This document shows positions 52,761 through 61,595 of a DNA stretch of 64,000 nt, one piece after another. Under the pieces are notes generated by a model, which was not told where the DNA came from, did not search any database, and saw nothing but the letters and a program-made list of their open reading frames with translations. The first letter of the stretch is position 1. Every line of letters begins with the position of its first letter. A program made the position numbers and the translations under genes. The stretch comes from CAVQWT01 sp963717705 (lineage in GTDB: Bacteria > Pseudomonadota > Gammaproteobacteria > Burkholderiales > Casimicrobiaceae), in assembly GCA_963717705.1 (NCBI GenBank), contig CAVQWT010000005.1, positions 837,361-901,360 of the forward strand, read 5' to 3'.

Positions 52761-53971
52761 GCGACGGCGGCGATGCCCCGCTGCTGTCGGGCTACCTTCG
52801 CGCCGACGGCCGCAAGGGCCTGCGCAACGTGCTGGTCGTCGCGTACCTGGTCGAGTGCGCGCACCACGTCGCGCGCGAGATCGCCGACCGCTACCGCGAC
52901 CGCGACGTCCACCTGATCGGCTTTCCCGGCTGCTATCCCAACACGTACGCGCTGACGATGCTGGAGAAGCTGTGCACGCACCCCAACGTCGGCGCGGTGC
53001 TGCTGGTGTCGCTGGGCTGCGAGGGCATGAACAGGCGCCAGCTGGGCCGCACCATTTCCGCCAGCGGCCGGCCGGTGTCGCTGCTCGGCATCCAGGACAC
53101 CGGCGGCACGCGCCGGACCATCGCCGCCGGCCGCGCGTGGGTCGACGAGACGCTGCCCGAGCTCGAGGCCGCGGCGCGGATCCCGATGCGCGTCGACGAG
53201 CTGACGGTCGGCACCATCTGCGGCGGCTCCGACGCCACCAGCGGCCTCACCGCCAACCCGGCGATGGGCCACGCCTTCGACCTGCTCGTCGCCGCCGGCG
53301 CGAAGACGATCTTCGAGGAAACGGGCGAACTGATCGGCATGGAAGACCTGATGGCCGCCCGCGCCGCGCGCTCCGAGCTCGCGCCGGAGCTGAAGGCCAG
53401 CGTGGCCAAGGCGGCGCGCTACTACGCGACGCTGGGCTACGCGAGCTTCGCTCCCGGCAACGCCGACGGCGGGCTGACCACCATCGAGGAAAAATCGCTG
53501 GGCGCCTACGCCAAGTCGGGGCAGTCGGTGATCAGCGGCATCGTCAAGCCGGGCATCGAGCCGCCGTCGGCGGGGCTGTACCTGCTCGACGTCGTGCCCG
53601 ACGGCGAGGTGCGCTTCGGCTTTCCCAACATCAACGACAACGCCGAGATCGCCGAGCTCATCAGCTGCGGCGCGCAGATCATCCTGTTCTCGACCGGCCG
53701 CGGCAGCGTCGTCGGCAGCGCCATCGCGCCGGTCGTCAAGGTCTGCGCCAACCCGGACACGTGGAAGCGGATGGGCGACGACATGGACGTCGACGCCGGC
53801 CGCATCCTGGAGGGCCGCGCCACGCTGCCCGAGGTGGGCGTCGAGATCCGCGACCTGGTGCTCGCCGTCGGCAACGGCGCCAAGACCAAGTCCGAGATGC
53901 TGGGCCACCGCGAGTTCGTGCTGACCTACAAGAGCTTCGACGCGCTCGGGCCGGCGTGCCTGGCGCGGTGA
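52757..53971 (+). CDS. UxaA-family C-terminal dehydratase subunit
   Basis: 404 residues from a GTG overlapping the MBL stop (GTGA). The opening LSGYLRADGRKGLRNVLVVA and the motifs GFPGCYPNTYALTMLEKLC, GTICGGSDATSGLTANPAMG and IDNNAEIAELISCG-type positions (NINDNAEIAELISCGAQII) fit the large domain of altronate/galactarate dehydratases. FSTGRGSVVGSAIAPVVKVC is the family signature near the end. With the SAF subunit it should dehydrate a 2-hydroxy sugar acid, giving a 3-deoxy-2-keto product. The true substrate is unknown. Confidence 0.87.
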   Translation: MSDGGDAPLLSGYLRADGRKGLRNVLVVAYLVECAHHVAREIADRYRDRDVHLIGFPGCYPNTYALTMLEKLCTHPNVGAVLLVSLGCEGMNRRQLGRTISASGRPVSLLGIQDTGGTRRTIAAGRAWVDETLPELEAAARIPMRVDELTVGTICGGSDATSGLTANPAMGHAFDLLVAAGAKTIFEETGELIGMEDLMAARAARSELAPELKASVAKAARYYATLGYASFAPGNADGGLTTIEEKSLGAYAKSGQSVISGIVKPGIEPPSAGLYLLDVVPDGEVRFGFPNINDNAEIAELISCGAQIILFSTGRGSVVGSAIAPVVKVCANPDTWKRMGDDMDVDAGRILEGRATLPEVGVEIRDLVLAVGNGAKTKSEMLGHREFVLTYKSFDALGPACLAR

Positions 53972-54016
53972 GCCGGGACCGGGGGGCGCCCCCGTCGTGG
54001 TGGCGGCGCGCCCCGA

Positions 54017-54033
54017 TGGCCCAAGTCTTGCTT
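54017..54033 (+). promoter_or_regulatory. sigma54-like -24/-12 element upstream of the GGDEF-EAL gene
   Basis: The 17-mer TGGCCCAAGTCTTGCTT matches the sigma54 consensus TGGCAC-N5-TTGCW with GG and GC separated by exactly 10 bases. A start near 54044 would give a leader of about 130 bases. No sigma54 activator gene is adjacent and chance matches are possible. Confidence 0.4.
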
Positions 54034-54174
54034 AAGTCACTGATCGAATAACTGTTTGCAGCAACGGGCCGGAACGCCGGGTGCCACGGACCGACTTCCG
54101 CGGCCGACCCTCGCCTGCCCGAACCGCACTTCGCCGGCCGTCCGCTTCGCGGGTCCGGCCGAGGACTTCGATTC

Positions 54175-57099
54175 ATGAACAAGCTCTACCGGGCATTCCT
54201 CGCCAGCCGCGTGGCCCGCCGGGTCTTCGTGCTGTTCGTCGCGTCGGCGCTGGTGCCGCTGGCGCTGATGGCGCTGCTGTCGATGACGTACGTGCGCGAC
54301 ACGCTGCTCGAGCAGGGGCAGCAGCGCCTCGCGGCCAACGCCAAGGCGTACGGCTCGGCCATTCTCGGCCGACTGCTCGACGCCGCGGACCGCATCCAGC
54401 ACGAAGGCGCCTGGGGGGTGGCACCGACGGGCGTCGGATACTCGCCGCAGCTCTTCCGCTCGATCACGGTCGTCCCCACCAGCGTGCGCTCGATCCGCCT
54501 GCCGGGTCGCGCCAGCGACATCGTGCTAACCGGGACGGAACACGCCAGCCTCGACCACGGCCGGCCGTTGCTGCGCATGGAGACCAACGGCGACGCGGAC
54601 CCGACGGTGGCGATGATCGTCCCGCTCGGGTCGAGCGAATCCCGCCGCTGGGCCGTCGCCGAGATCCGGGGGGACTACCTGTGGGGCGATCGCGCCTGGT
54701 GGCCCGCCGCGGTCGAGTTCTGCGTCGTCGACGGCACGTCGAGGCTGCCCGTCTACTGCCCCGCCGCATGGCCGCGCGACACCGTGCGTCGCATCGGCGG
54801 CGAGTCGTCCCGGCTGGCCGCGGCGTCGATCGCCTGGGACGACGCCGGCACCCCCATGCGCGCGGCGCTGTGGCCGCAGCCCCTCGGGGCCGAATTCGGC
54901 GCGGGAGACTGGCTGGTGGTCGCCAGCCAGCCCGAGGCCGACCTGCTCGCGCCCGCGGCGGCATTCCGCAGCCTGTTCCTGCCGGCCGCGGTGCTCGCCC
55001 TCGCGGTGGTGATCTGGCTCAGCCTGCGCCTGATCCGCTCGACGCTCGCCCCGCTCGAGAGCCTGACGCAGGCGACCCGCCGCGTGATCGCCCACGACTT
55101 CGATTCGCGGGTGGAGACGACGCGTGACGACGAGTTCGGCGAGCTGGCGCAGGCGTTCAACTCGATGACCGGCCGGATCGGCCAGCAGTTCAAGACGCTG
55201 AACACGATGGCCGAGATCGACCGCGCGATCCTGTCCTCGCGCGACGTCGAGCAGGTCGTGCCGACGGTGCTCCGCCACATGTGCACGCTGATCCCGGCCA
55301 ACGCCGTCGGTGTGATGCTGCTGGACCACGACAACCGGCTGCTCGCGCGGGCGAGCTTCGTGCGCTCCGACCGTCCGGACGACGTGAAGACGATCCGGGG
55401 TGCCATCACCGGCGACGAGTACCGGAAGCTGGGCGCCGCGGCGGGGGGCGAGTGGATCACCGCCGCCAGCCGCTACCCCCGCCTCGTGAAGGCCGTCCTC
55501 GCCAAGGACGTCGGCGCCGCCTACGCGTACCCGATCGTCTGGCGCGACGCACTGTGCGGCGTCGTCGCGTTCGGCTTCGCCAAGGCGATGCCCTTCTCCG
55601 CCGAGGAGCAGACACAGGTGCAGGAGGCCGCGGCCCGGCTGGGCGTGGCGATTTCTTCCGCCTGGCGCGATGCACAGCTGTACAAGCAGGCGCACTACGA
55701 TTCGCTGACGGGCCTGCCCAACCGGCTGCTGCTGGTCGACCGCCTGTCGCAGGAGATCGTCCGCTGCCAGCGCGAATCGACCCGCTGCGCGCTGCTGTTC
55801 ATCGACCTCGACCACTTCAAGAAGGTCAACGACACCCAGGGCCACTCCAGCGGCGACGCGGTGCTGGTCGAGACCGCGCGAAGGCTGGCGCAATGCGTCC
55901 GCGCCTGCGACACCATCGCGCGGCTGGGCGGCGACGAGTTCACGATCACCTTCACGCAGCTGAGCAACCCGGGCGAGGTTCACCGCGGCGTGAAGGAGGT
56001 GCTGGCCGCGCTGGCGCAGCCTTTCGACATCGACGGACAGCAGACCTACCTCGGGGCGAGCATCGGCATCGCGGTGTTTCCGGAGGACGGCAAGACCGCG
56101 GCGGACCTGCTCAAGAGCGCGGACACCGCGATGTACCGGGCCAAGGCGAGCGGCCGCGGGCAGGCGATGTTCTTCGAGGAGCGGATGAACCACGAGGTCC
56201 GCGAGCGCGTGCTGCTCGAGCGCGAGCTCCATGCGGCCCTCGACAACGACGAGTTCACGCTGTGCTACCAGCCGCAGATGGACCTGCGCACCGGGCGCAT
56301 CGTCGGCGCCGAGGCGCTGCTGCGCTGGCGGCATCCCACGCGCGGACTGGTGTCGCCGTCGCGCTTCATCCCGGTGGCGGAGGACTCGGGGCTGATCGAG
56401 CACATCGGTCGCTGGGTGATCCTCGACGTCTGCCGGCAGTGGCGCGCGTTCCAGGCGCGCGGCGTCGCGCTGGAGCGGCTGTCGGCGAACGTGTCGGTGC
56501 GGCAGCTCTACAAGCCGGACTTCGCGCAGCACGTGCAGGAGTCGATGCGCAGATTCGAAATCGCGCCGGCCTCGCTGGAGCTCGAGGTGACCGAATCGCT
56601 GATTGCCGATCGCGTGGTCGAGGTGCGCGGCGCGCTCAACGCGCTGAAGGCGCTCGGGGTCTCGATCGCGCTGGACGACTTCGGCACCGGGTTCGCGTCG
56701 CTCGCGTACCTGATGGAGTTCCCGGTCGACGTCGTCAAGATCGACCGCACGTTCGTCAGCGGCCTGCCTTCGGGCGAGCACTCGCTGGCGATCGTCACCG
56801 CGATGATCGCGATGTCGCACGCGCTGGGCAAGAAGGTGGTCGCGGAGGGCGTCGAGACCGAGACGCAGCTCACGCTGCTGCGCAACCTGGGCTGCGACTA
56901 CGCGCAGGGCCACCTGCTGTCGAAGCCGATTCCCGCCGAGGAATTCGAGCAGTTCATGCTGGTCGCCGGCCAACGGCGCCAGGTTCGCGCGACCGACGAG
57001 CCGGCGGTGTCGGTGCAGGAGGCGGCGGCCGATGCCGGCGCCGTGGTCCGACCCTTCGGCCGGGACATTCCCGACCGCAAGAAGTGGCAACGAGGATGA
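54175..57099 (+). CDS. membrane sensor with GAF, GGDEF and EAL domains
   Basis: 974 residues. A first membrane helix (about 16-40) and a second (about 262-285) flank a periplasmic sensor domain of the Cache type. HAMP follows (about 288-335), then GAF (about 340-505, with VLRHMCTLIPANAVGVMLLD). The GGDEF domain has an intact active site, IARLGGDEFTITF, near residue 580. The EAL domain has GAEALLRWRHP (near 711), LDDFGTGFASLAYL and VVAEGVETETQLTLL. Both c-di-GMP synthesis and hydrolysis motifs look complete, so net activity cannot be predicted. A sigma54-like site lies upstream. Confidence 0.94.
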   Translation: MNKLYRAFLASRVARRVFVLFVASALVPLALMALLSMTYVRDTLLEQGQQRLAANAKAYGSAILGRLLDAADRIQHEGAWGVAPTGVGYSPQLFRSITVVPTSVRSIRLPGRASDIVLTGTEHASLDHGRPLLRMETNGDADPTVAMIVPLGSSESRRWAVAEIRGDYLWGDRAWWPAAVEFCVVDGTSRLPVYCPAAWPRDTVRRIGGESSRLAAASIAWDDAGTPMRAALWPQPLGAEFGAGDWLVVASQPEADLLAPAAAFRSLFLPAAVLALAVVIWLSLRLIRSTLAPLESLTQATRRVIAHDFDSRVETTRDDEFGELAQAFNSMTGRIGQQFKTLNTMAEIDRAILSSRDVEQVVPTVLRHMCTLIPANAVGVMLLDHDNRLLARASFVRSDRPDDVKTIRGAITGDEYRKLGAAAGGEWITAASRYPRLVKAVLAKDVGAAYAYPIVWRDALCGVVAFGFAKAMPFSAEEQTQVQEAAARLGVAISSAWRDAQLYKQAHYDSLTGLPNRLLLVDRLSQEIVRCQRESTRCALLFIDLDHFKKVNDTQGHSSGDAVLVETARRLAQCVRACDTIARLGGDEFTITFTQLSNPGEVHRGVKEVLAALAQPFDIDGQQTYLGASIGIAVFPEDGKTAADLLKSADTAMYRAKASGRGQAMFFEERMNHEVRERVLLERELHAALDNDEFTLCYQPQMDLRTGRIVGAEALLRWRHPTRGLVSPSRFIPVAEDSGLIEHIGRWVILDVCRQWRAFQARGVALERLSANVSVRQLYKPDFAQHVQESMRRFEIAPASLELEVTESLIADRVVEVRGALNALKALGVSIALDDFGTGFASLAYLMEFPVDVVKIDRTFVSGLPSGEHSLAIVTAMIAMSHALGKKVVAEGVETETQLTLLRNLGCDYAQGHLLSKPIPAEEFEQFMLVAGQRRQVRATDEPAVSVQEAAADAGAVVRPFGRDIPDRKKWQRG

Positions 57100-57132
57100 C
57101 GTCGAGGGCGGCGGCGGCCGGGGCGGCGCCGA

Positions 57133-57138
57133 TATAAT
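57133..57138 (+). promoter_or_regulatory. putative -10 box TATAAT of the cold-shock/Excalibur gene
   Basis: A perfect TATAAT followed by CC stands 9 bases before the ATG at 57148, close enough for a leaderless or nearly leaderless transcript. The surroundings are very G+C-rich. Confidence 0.45.
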
Positions 57139-57147
57139 CCGGCCACC

Positions 57148-57972
57148 ATGCGCCACCAGGGCCGCATCACCCACTGGAACGACGCCAAGGGCTTCGGCTT
57201 CATCACGCCGAACGGCGGCCGCGATCAGGTATTCGTCCACGTCCGGGCGTTCGCCCGCGCAGACCGGCGTCCGGCCGGCAGCGAGCTCGTCACCTACGAA
57301 CTGGCGGTCGACGAGCGTAACCGCGCGCGGGCGGAACAGGTGGAGTTCGTCGACGATGCGCGGGGCGCCGCATCACGGGCTGCCGCGCCGGGCACTGCCC
57401 TGCCGCAGGTCGCCGCCACCGGCGGCGCCGCGCCGCCGGGCGTCACTTCCGGGAGCGCGCGGCCCGCCGGGAGCGCCGCGCCAGTGCGCGTCGAGCGCGC
57501 GCGTCGAGCGCCACCGCGAACCGGCCACCGGATGGTCCGCGGCATCGCGCTTGCGCTGGTGGCGGCCCTGGGCGTCGCCGGATATCTGCAATACCAGCAG
57601 CACCGGGCGCGCACCACGGCCGTCGACGCGCCGGTCGTCGCGCCCGCGCGAATGGTGCAGGAAGATCCCCAGCCGGAAGCGCCGCCGCCGCCGGGGTCCG
57701 TCCGCGTCGTTCCGCGCGCGGCGCCGGTCCCGGCCGCCCCCGCCTACGTCGACCCCGACCCCGTCCCGCCCGTGCCGCAGGCGAAGCGGCCCGCGGCGGC
57801 CGGATCGCTCGCGGTCGTCCCGCGGGAGCCCGAGAAGTACCGCTGCGACGGTCGCACCCGCTGTTCGCAGATGCACTCCTGCGAGGAGGCGACCTGGTTC
57901 CTGAACCACTGTCCCGGCACAAAGATGGACGGCGACGGCGACGGGATTCCCTGCGAACAGCAGTGGTGCTGA
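57148..57972 (+). CDS. cold-shock domain/TM/Excalibur fusion protein
   Basis: 274 residues. The N-terminal cold-shock domain (1-70) has the RNP1-like KGFGFITPN and RNP2-like QVFVHVRAFA motifs for binding single-stranded nucleic acid. An Ala/Pro/Gly-rich linker follows. One membrane helix is at about 130-147 (IALALVAALGVAGYLQYQ), then a second Pro-rich linker. The C-terminal Excalibur-like domain (about 230-274) has CDGRTRCSQMHSCEEATWFL and the acidic DGDGDGIPCEQQWC. This places an RNA/DNA-binding domain in the cytoplasm and a Ca-binding, Cys-rich domain outside. The function is unknown; similar architectures occur in betaproteobacteria. Confidence 0.88.
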   Translation: MRHQGRITHWNDAKGFGFITPNGGRDQVFVHVRAFARADRRPAGSELVTYELAVDERNRARAEQVEFVDDARGAASRAAAPGTALPQVAATGGAAPPGVTSGSARPAGSAAPVRVERARRAPPRTGHRMVRGIALALVAALGVAGYLQYQQHRARTTAVDAPVVAPARMVQEDPQPEAPPPPGSVRVVPRAAPVPAAPAYVDPDPVPPVPQAKRPAAAGSLAVVPREPEKYRCDGRTRCSQMHSCEEATWFLNHCPGTKMDGDGDGIPCEQQWC

Positions 57973-58030
57973 GGATCCCGGCCGCTTACGGCGGCGCGCC
58001 CGTGGGCAACGGACACGCCGCCGGCGATCG

Positions 58031-58960
58031 TCAGAGCGGGTACAGCTCGATGCTGGTGGTGCGCCCGCCCGGCAGCTTCAGCGTCGCCGTGGTGCCGCTG
58101 GTGAACTGGATGCTGATGATGCCGTCGTTGCCGACGGGTGTCGGCGGCCGGTAGCCGCAGTAGATGCACTGCCCGGCGCGGTACTTGTCGAGCGTGCCGG
58201 TGTAGTTGCGGTTGCCGTTGCTCAGCGCGCCCGCGGTCAGGTACCACTGCGGCTCGCCGTCCGGGCGGTACGAGTAGATCTGCATGACGAGGACGCCGTT
58301 GGCGACGTAGATCGCGTAGCCGCTGCCGGACTCGTAAGGGCTCCACCACACGCCGCTCTGGATGGCGAGGGGCGGCAGGACCGGTGCATAGGCGGAAAAA
58401 TTGCCGCCGACGACCTGGACCCGCGTCGAGAACGTGAAGTAGTCGTCGGAGCAGTAGCCCGTCGCGCTGCCGCACGACGCCTCGTACTCGAAGATGCCGA
58501 GGTGCACGTAGTAGATGCCGTCGGGCGGCGTCGTCAGCGGCACCGTCCGGTCCAGATTGTTGTACGCGTACTCCGGGGGCAGCGGATCCAGCGCGTATTC
58601 CCCGACGGTCCAGTACGAGAACGCGCCTGAAATGGGTGCCGTCGTCAGGAACAGCCGCAGGCGCAGCGTGCCCGACGTGAAGACCGTGCTGTCGTTGCGG
58701 ATCTTCTCCGCCGTCATGTTCACGGTGCGGGCACTGTTGGAGATCTCGTAGGAAAGATAGCCGTTGAGCGAGACGGCGCCGCCGACGTTGTAGTTCTTGG
58801 GGACCAGCCCCTCCCGCGCCCTGGTCTCGGGCGCGTGCGCCGATTCCGTGACCGTCGCCATCGTCGGCCCGGCGTCGGCGCCGGCGAGGGCGCCCGTAAC
58901 GGGGGCGAGCGAAAGCAGAAGAGCGCCGAGGACGAGTGCCGCGCGATGCAGTGTGGTCAT
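58031..58960 (-). CDS. secreted protein of unknown function
   Basis: 309 residues from ATG 58960; the long upstream frame is not supported. The signal peptide (about 1-26) is ALVLGALLLSLAPVTGALAG. The mature protein is beta-rich and aromatic with many Gly, Ser, Thr and Tyr: GGAVSLNGYLSYEISNSART, FSYWTVGEYALDPLPPEYAY, GVWWSPYESGSGYAIYVANG and the Cys pair in QCIYCGYRPP. WWSPYESGSGYAIY resembles a short repeat motif seen in proteobacterial secreted proteins, but I cannot name the domain. It is probably periplasmic or exported. A 9-bp dyad lies upstream. Confidence 0.75.
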   Translation of the reverse strand: MTTLHRAALVLGALLLSLAPVTGALAGADAGPTMATVTESAHAPETRAREGLVPKNYNVGGAVSLNGYLSYEISNSARTVNMTAEKIRNDSTVFTSGTLRLRLFLTTAPISGAFSYWTVGEYALDPLPPEYAYNNLDRTVPLTTPPDGIYYVHLGIFEYEASCGSATGYCSDDYFTFSTRVQVVGGNFSAYAPVLPPLAIQSGVWWSPYESGSGYAIYVANGVLVMQIYSYRPDGEPQWYLTAGALSNGNRNYTGTLDKYRAGQCIYCGYRPPTPVGNDGIISIQFTSGTTATLKLPGGRTTSIELYPL

Positions 58961-59023
58961 GAATTGCTCCAGTCGCTGTTGGACCCTCCGGGACCCGTCG
59001 GACTGCACGGCTGGTGCCGCGAA

Positions 59024-59049
59024 GCGGAAACGACCCGGAACGTTTCCGC
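59024..59049 (-). promoter_or_regulatory. inverted repeat upstream of the secreted protein gene
   Basis: GCGGAAACG and CGTTTCCGC form a perfect 9-bp inverted repeat with an 8-base spacer, about 64 bases before the secreted protein's ATG and 45 bases after the stop of the upstream gene. It could be an operator or a terminator; there is no U-run. Confidence 0.4.
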
Positions 59050-59093
59050 CGACGATCGAAGCTACTCCGCGCGACCGCCGACCGCAAGCGCGT

Positions 59094-60515
59094 TCATCGT
59101 TTCGCCGCCAGCGCCGCGAACTTCGCGTCCGACAGGTATCCGTAGCGGTTGATCCAGCACGGCAGCCCGCTCTCACGCGCGAGGTCGAAGCGCGCCGTCA
59201 CGTCGGCGAGCGGGCCGTAGCTGTGGACGAAGGCGGTGACCGGCACGCTGCCGGCCGCCGCCTGCGCGTCGCGCAGCTTCGCGAGCTGCGCCGTCCGGCC
59301 GACGGGGTGCGGCTGCTGCGGCTCGGGGTAGCGCAGCGTCGCGCCGTCGACGGGGCCGTCGACCAGCCCGAAGCGCAGGGCGACCGCGGCGGTGACGGCG
59401 TCGAGCGCCGCCGGCGACGCATCGCCGGGGAGAAGATCGCGCGCCCAGTATCGCGCCAGCATCGGCCAGTGCATGGTGTAGAGCTTGATGCCGATGCGAT
59501 CCGCCACGCCATCGAGCTCGCCCAGCGGGAAGCCCGAGATGCGATGGAACGGCGGCGGGAACGCCTGCGGCTCCAGCAGGCGGCGCGGGCCGGGCACCGC
59601 GTCGAGCGCGCGCCGCACCGCGACCAGCAGCGCCCGCGCGGCGCGGCGCTTGGCGGTGAACAGCGGCACCAGCGGACCGTCGTCGCCCGCCAGCGCCGAC
59701 CAGCCGCCGGCGTCGAGCGCCGACGTCGACCGCGCCCGGCGCCGCCGGCTCGCCCGCCGTCCCCCTCGCGCACCGCCCCGCGCAGGTTCTGCCGCCCACG
59801 CCGCCACGTCCCGCGCCACCCGCACCGGATCGTGCCCGGCCGCCGCCATCAGCGCCGTCACCGCGGGGTTGAAGTCGAACAGCGCGCTGCGGAAATCGTA
59901 GGGCGGGTATTCCGGCCAGTCGAGGCGGAATCCGGCGACCGTCGGATACCGCGTCGCCAGCTCGGCGACCAGCGCGGCCACGTAGGCGACGACGTCGGCG
60001 CTGCCGAGCGAGGCGTTGCGGTCGACGCGCGCGGCGTGCGGCTGCCCGTCCGGCCCCAGGCACTGGTCGTCGGCGCGCGCGGCGGAGAACTGGACGCGAT
60101 AGCCGGGCGGGCTTGCCGCCATCACCTGCAGGTAGACCGCGAGCCCGCGCGCGGCGGCGGCCGCGAACACGCGGTCGAGGAGATCGGCGTGGCGCAGCGT
60201 CAGCGCGGACGGCGGCGACGGCTGGTAGCGCAGCCCGGCGTAGCGCGCCGGGTCGTGCGCGAACGACGGCGCGGTGCGCACCCACAGCTCGGTGCGGCCG
60301 AAGAGCGCGCGGTCGAGCGGACGCACGCGGCCCGCCTCGCCGTCCGCCGGCGGCTCGCGCCCGCCTTCACCGTCGGGCGCGGCTTCGAGCACGTACGGGC
60401 TGGTGACCAGCGCCGTCGCGCCGATCGACTGCACGCGGTCCAGCACCGGCTCGATGCCCTCGCACTGGAACCACTCGGGCATGACGGTGATGCCCAGCGC
60501 AGGATGCGTGTTCAT
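59094..60515 (-). CDS. predicted TIM-barrel, glycoside-hydrolase-like protein
   Basis: 473 residues from ATG 60515 (MNTHPALGITVMPEWFQCEG); an 11-residue extension is possible. There is no clear signal peptide. Features fit a (beta/alpha)8 barrel: RGLAVYLQVMAASPPGYRVQ, YPTVAGFRLDWPEYPPYDFR with acidic residues after a strand, and RIGIKLYTMHWPMLARYWA. An Arg-rich stretch (about 258-275) interrupts the middle. The catalytic acids are not certain and I cannot name a GH family. It is divergent from a Bug receptor, suggesting a carbohydrate or organic-acid context. Confidence 0.72.
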   Translation of the reverse strand: MNTHPALGITVMPEWFQCEGIEPVLDRVQSIGATALVTSPYVLEAAPDGEGGREPPADGEAGRVRPLDRALFGRTELWVRTAPSFAHDPARYAGLRYQPSPPSALTLRHADLLDRVFAAAAARGLAVYLQVMAASPPGYRVQFSAARADDQCLGPDGQPHAARVDRNASLGSADVVAYVAALVAELATRYPTVAGFRLDWPEYPPYDFRSALFDFNPAVTALMAAAGHDPVRVARDVAAWAAEPARGGARGGRRASRRRRARSTSALDAGGWSALAGDDGPLVPLFTAKRRAARALLVAVRRALDAVPGPRRLLEPQAFPPPFHRISGFPLGELDGVADRIGIKLYTMHWPMLARYWARDLLPGDASPAALDAVTAAVALRFGLVDGPVDGATLRYPEPQQPHPVGRTAQLAKLRDAQAAAGSVPVTAFVHSYGPLADVTARFDLARESGLPCWINRYGYLSDAKFAALAAKR

Positions 60516-60589
60516 GGCGGCGCGATTTGCCCGTTCGGGTCGTGTCATCTAGCATAGTCTCCACCCTCCTCCGCACACAAGGTCAACCC

Positions 60590-61576
60590 ATGCGCCGCAC
60601 GTCCGTCCTCGCCCGTTTCGTTCACGCCGCCACGGCGATCGCGCTGGCGGCGTTGTCAGCGCTCGCCGTCGCGCAGGAGCCATTCCCGTCGCGCCCGATC
60701 AAGCTGATCGTCCCGGTCGCCGCCGGCGGCGGCATCGACACCGCGTTTCGCGCCATCGCGCCGGTGTGGGGCGAGCTGCTCGGCCAGACGGTCGTCGTCG
60801 ACAACAAGCCGGGCGGCGGCCAGGTGCTCGGGAGCGACCTCGTCGCCAAGTCGAAGCCGGACGGCTACACGCTGCTCGCGGCCGGCGTGCCGATCGCGTT
60901 CAACACCGCGCTCGGCCGCAAGCTGCCGTACGACGCGGTGAAGGACTTCACGCCGCTGTCGATGGTCGTCACCCAGCCGCTGCTGGTCGTCGTCGGTCCC
61001 GGCGTGCCGGTGAAGACGATGCCGGAGCTGGTCGCTTACGCCAAGGCGCAGGCCCAGCCGCTGCAGTACACGACCGGCGGCATCGGCAGCTACGGGCACC
61101 TGTGGTGGGAGATGTTCCGCTCGGGGCAGAAGATCCCCGGCCAGCACATCGGCTACAACGGCATCGCGCCGGCGCTGAAGGACGTGATGGGCGGCCAGGT
61201 GCCGCTGCTCATCGACGCCATCGTGCCGTCGGGCACGCAGGTCGCCGCCGGCTCGGTGAAGGGCATCGCCGTCGTGTCGGCGCAGCGCGCGAAGTCGCTG
61301 CCCAACCTGGCCACGCTGACCGAGCAGGGCTTCGCGGGCTTCGACGCCGCGCCTTTCTACGGCGTGCTCGGGCCCGCCGGCATGGACGCCGCGGTCGCGC
61401 AGAAACTGAACTCGACGCTGGTGAAGGCGCTGGCCACGCCTGCGCTGCGCGCGAAGCTCGAGGAGATGGGCTTCGACGTCGTCGGCAGCACGCCCGACGC
61501 CTACGCCAGGCTGATCCGCGACGAGATCGAGCGGTGGTCGCGGGTGGTGAAGGAGCAGAACATCAAGGTGGAATGA
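60590..61576 (+). CDS. tripartite tricarboxylate transporter substrate-binding protein (Bug family)
   Basis: 328 residues from ATG 60590. The signal peptide runs to LSALAVAQEP (about residue 25). Mature Bug features: FPSRPIKLIVPVAAGGGIDT, VVVDNKPGGGQVLGSDLVAK, PDGYTLLAAG, YDAVKDFTPLSMV and the C-terminal PDAYARLIRDEIERWSRVVK. These periplasmic proteins bind organic acids or related metabolites for TctA/TctB-type transporters, but none is encoded here, so it is an orphan receptor as is common in Burkholderiales. The stop is followed at once by the LdtD gene. Confidence 0.92.
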   Translation: MRRTSVLARFVHAATAIALAALSALAVAQEPFPSRPIKLIVPVAAGGGIDTAFRAIAPVWGELLGQTVVVDNKPGGGQVLGSDLVAKSKPDGYTLLAAGVPIAFNTALGRKLPYDAVKDFTPLSMVVTQPLLVVVGPGVPVKTMPELVAYAKAQAQPLQYTTGGIGSYGHLWWEMFRSGQKIPGQHIGYNGIAPALKDVMGGQVPLLIDAIVPSGTQVAAGSVKGIAVVSAQRAKSLPNLATLTEQGFAGFDAAPFYGVLGPAGMDAAVAQKLNSTLVKALATPALRAKLEEMGFDVVGSTPDAYARLIRDEIERWSRVVKEQNIKVE

Positions 61577-61595
61577 GCGCGGCGGGGCGCGCGGG

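Noticed and set aside
57148..57972. Simple cold-shock protein with a spurious extension
   Set aside because: The reading frame is continuous and the C-terminal Cys/Asp-rich Excalibur pattern is too specific to be chance.
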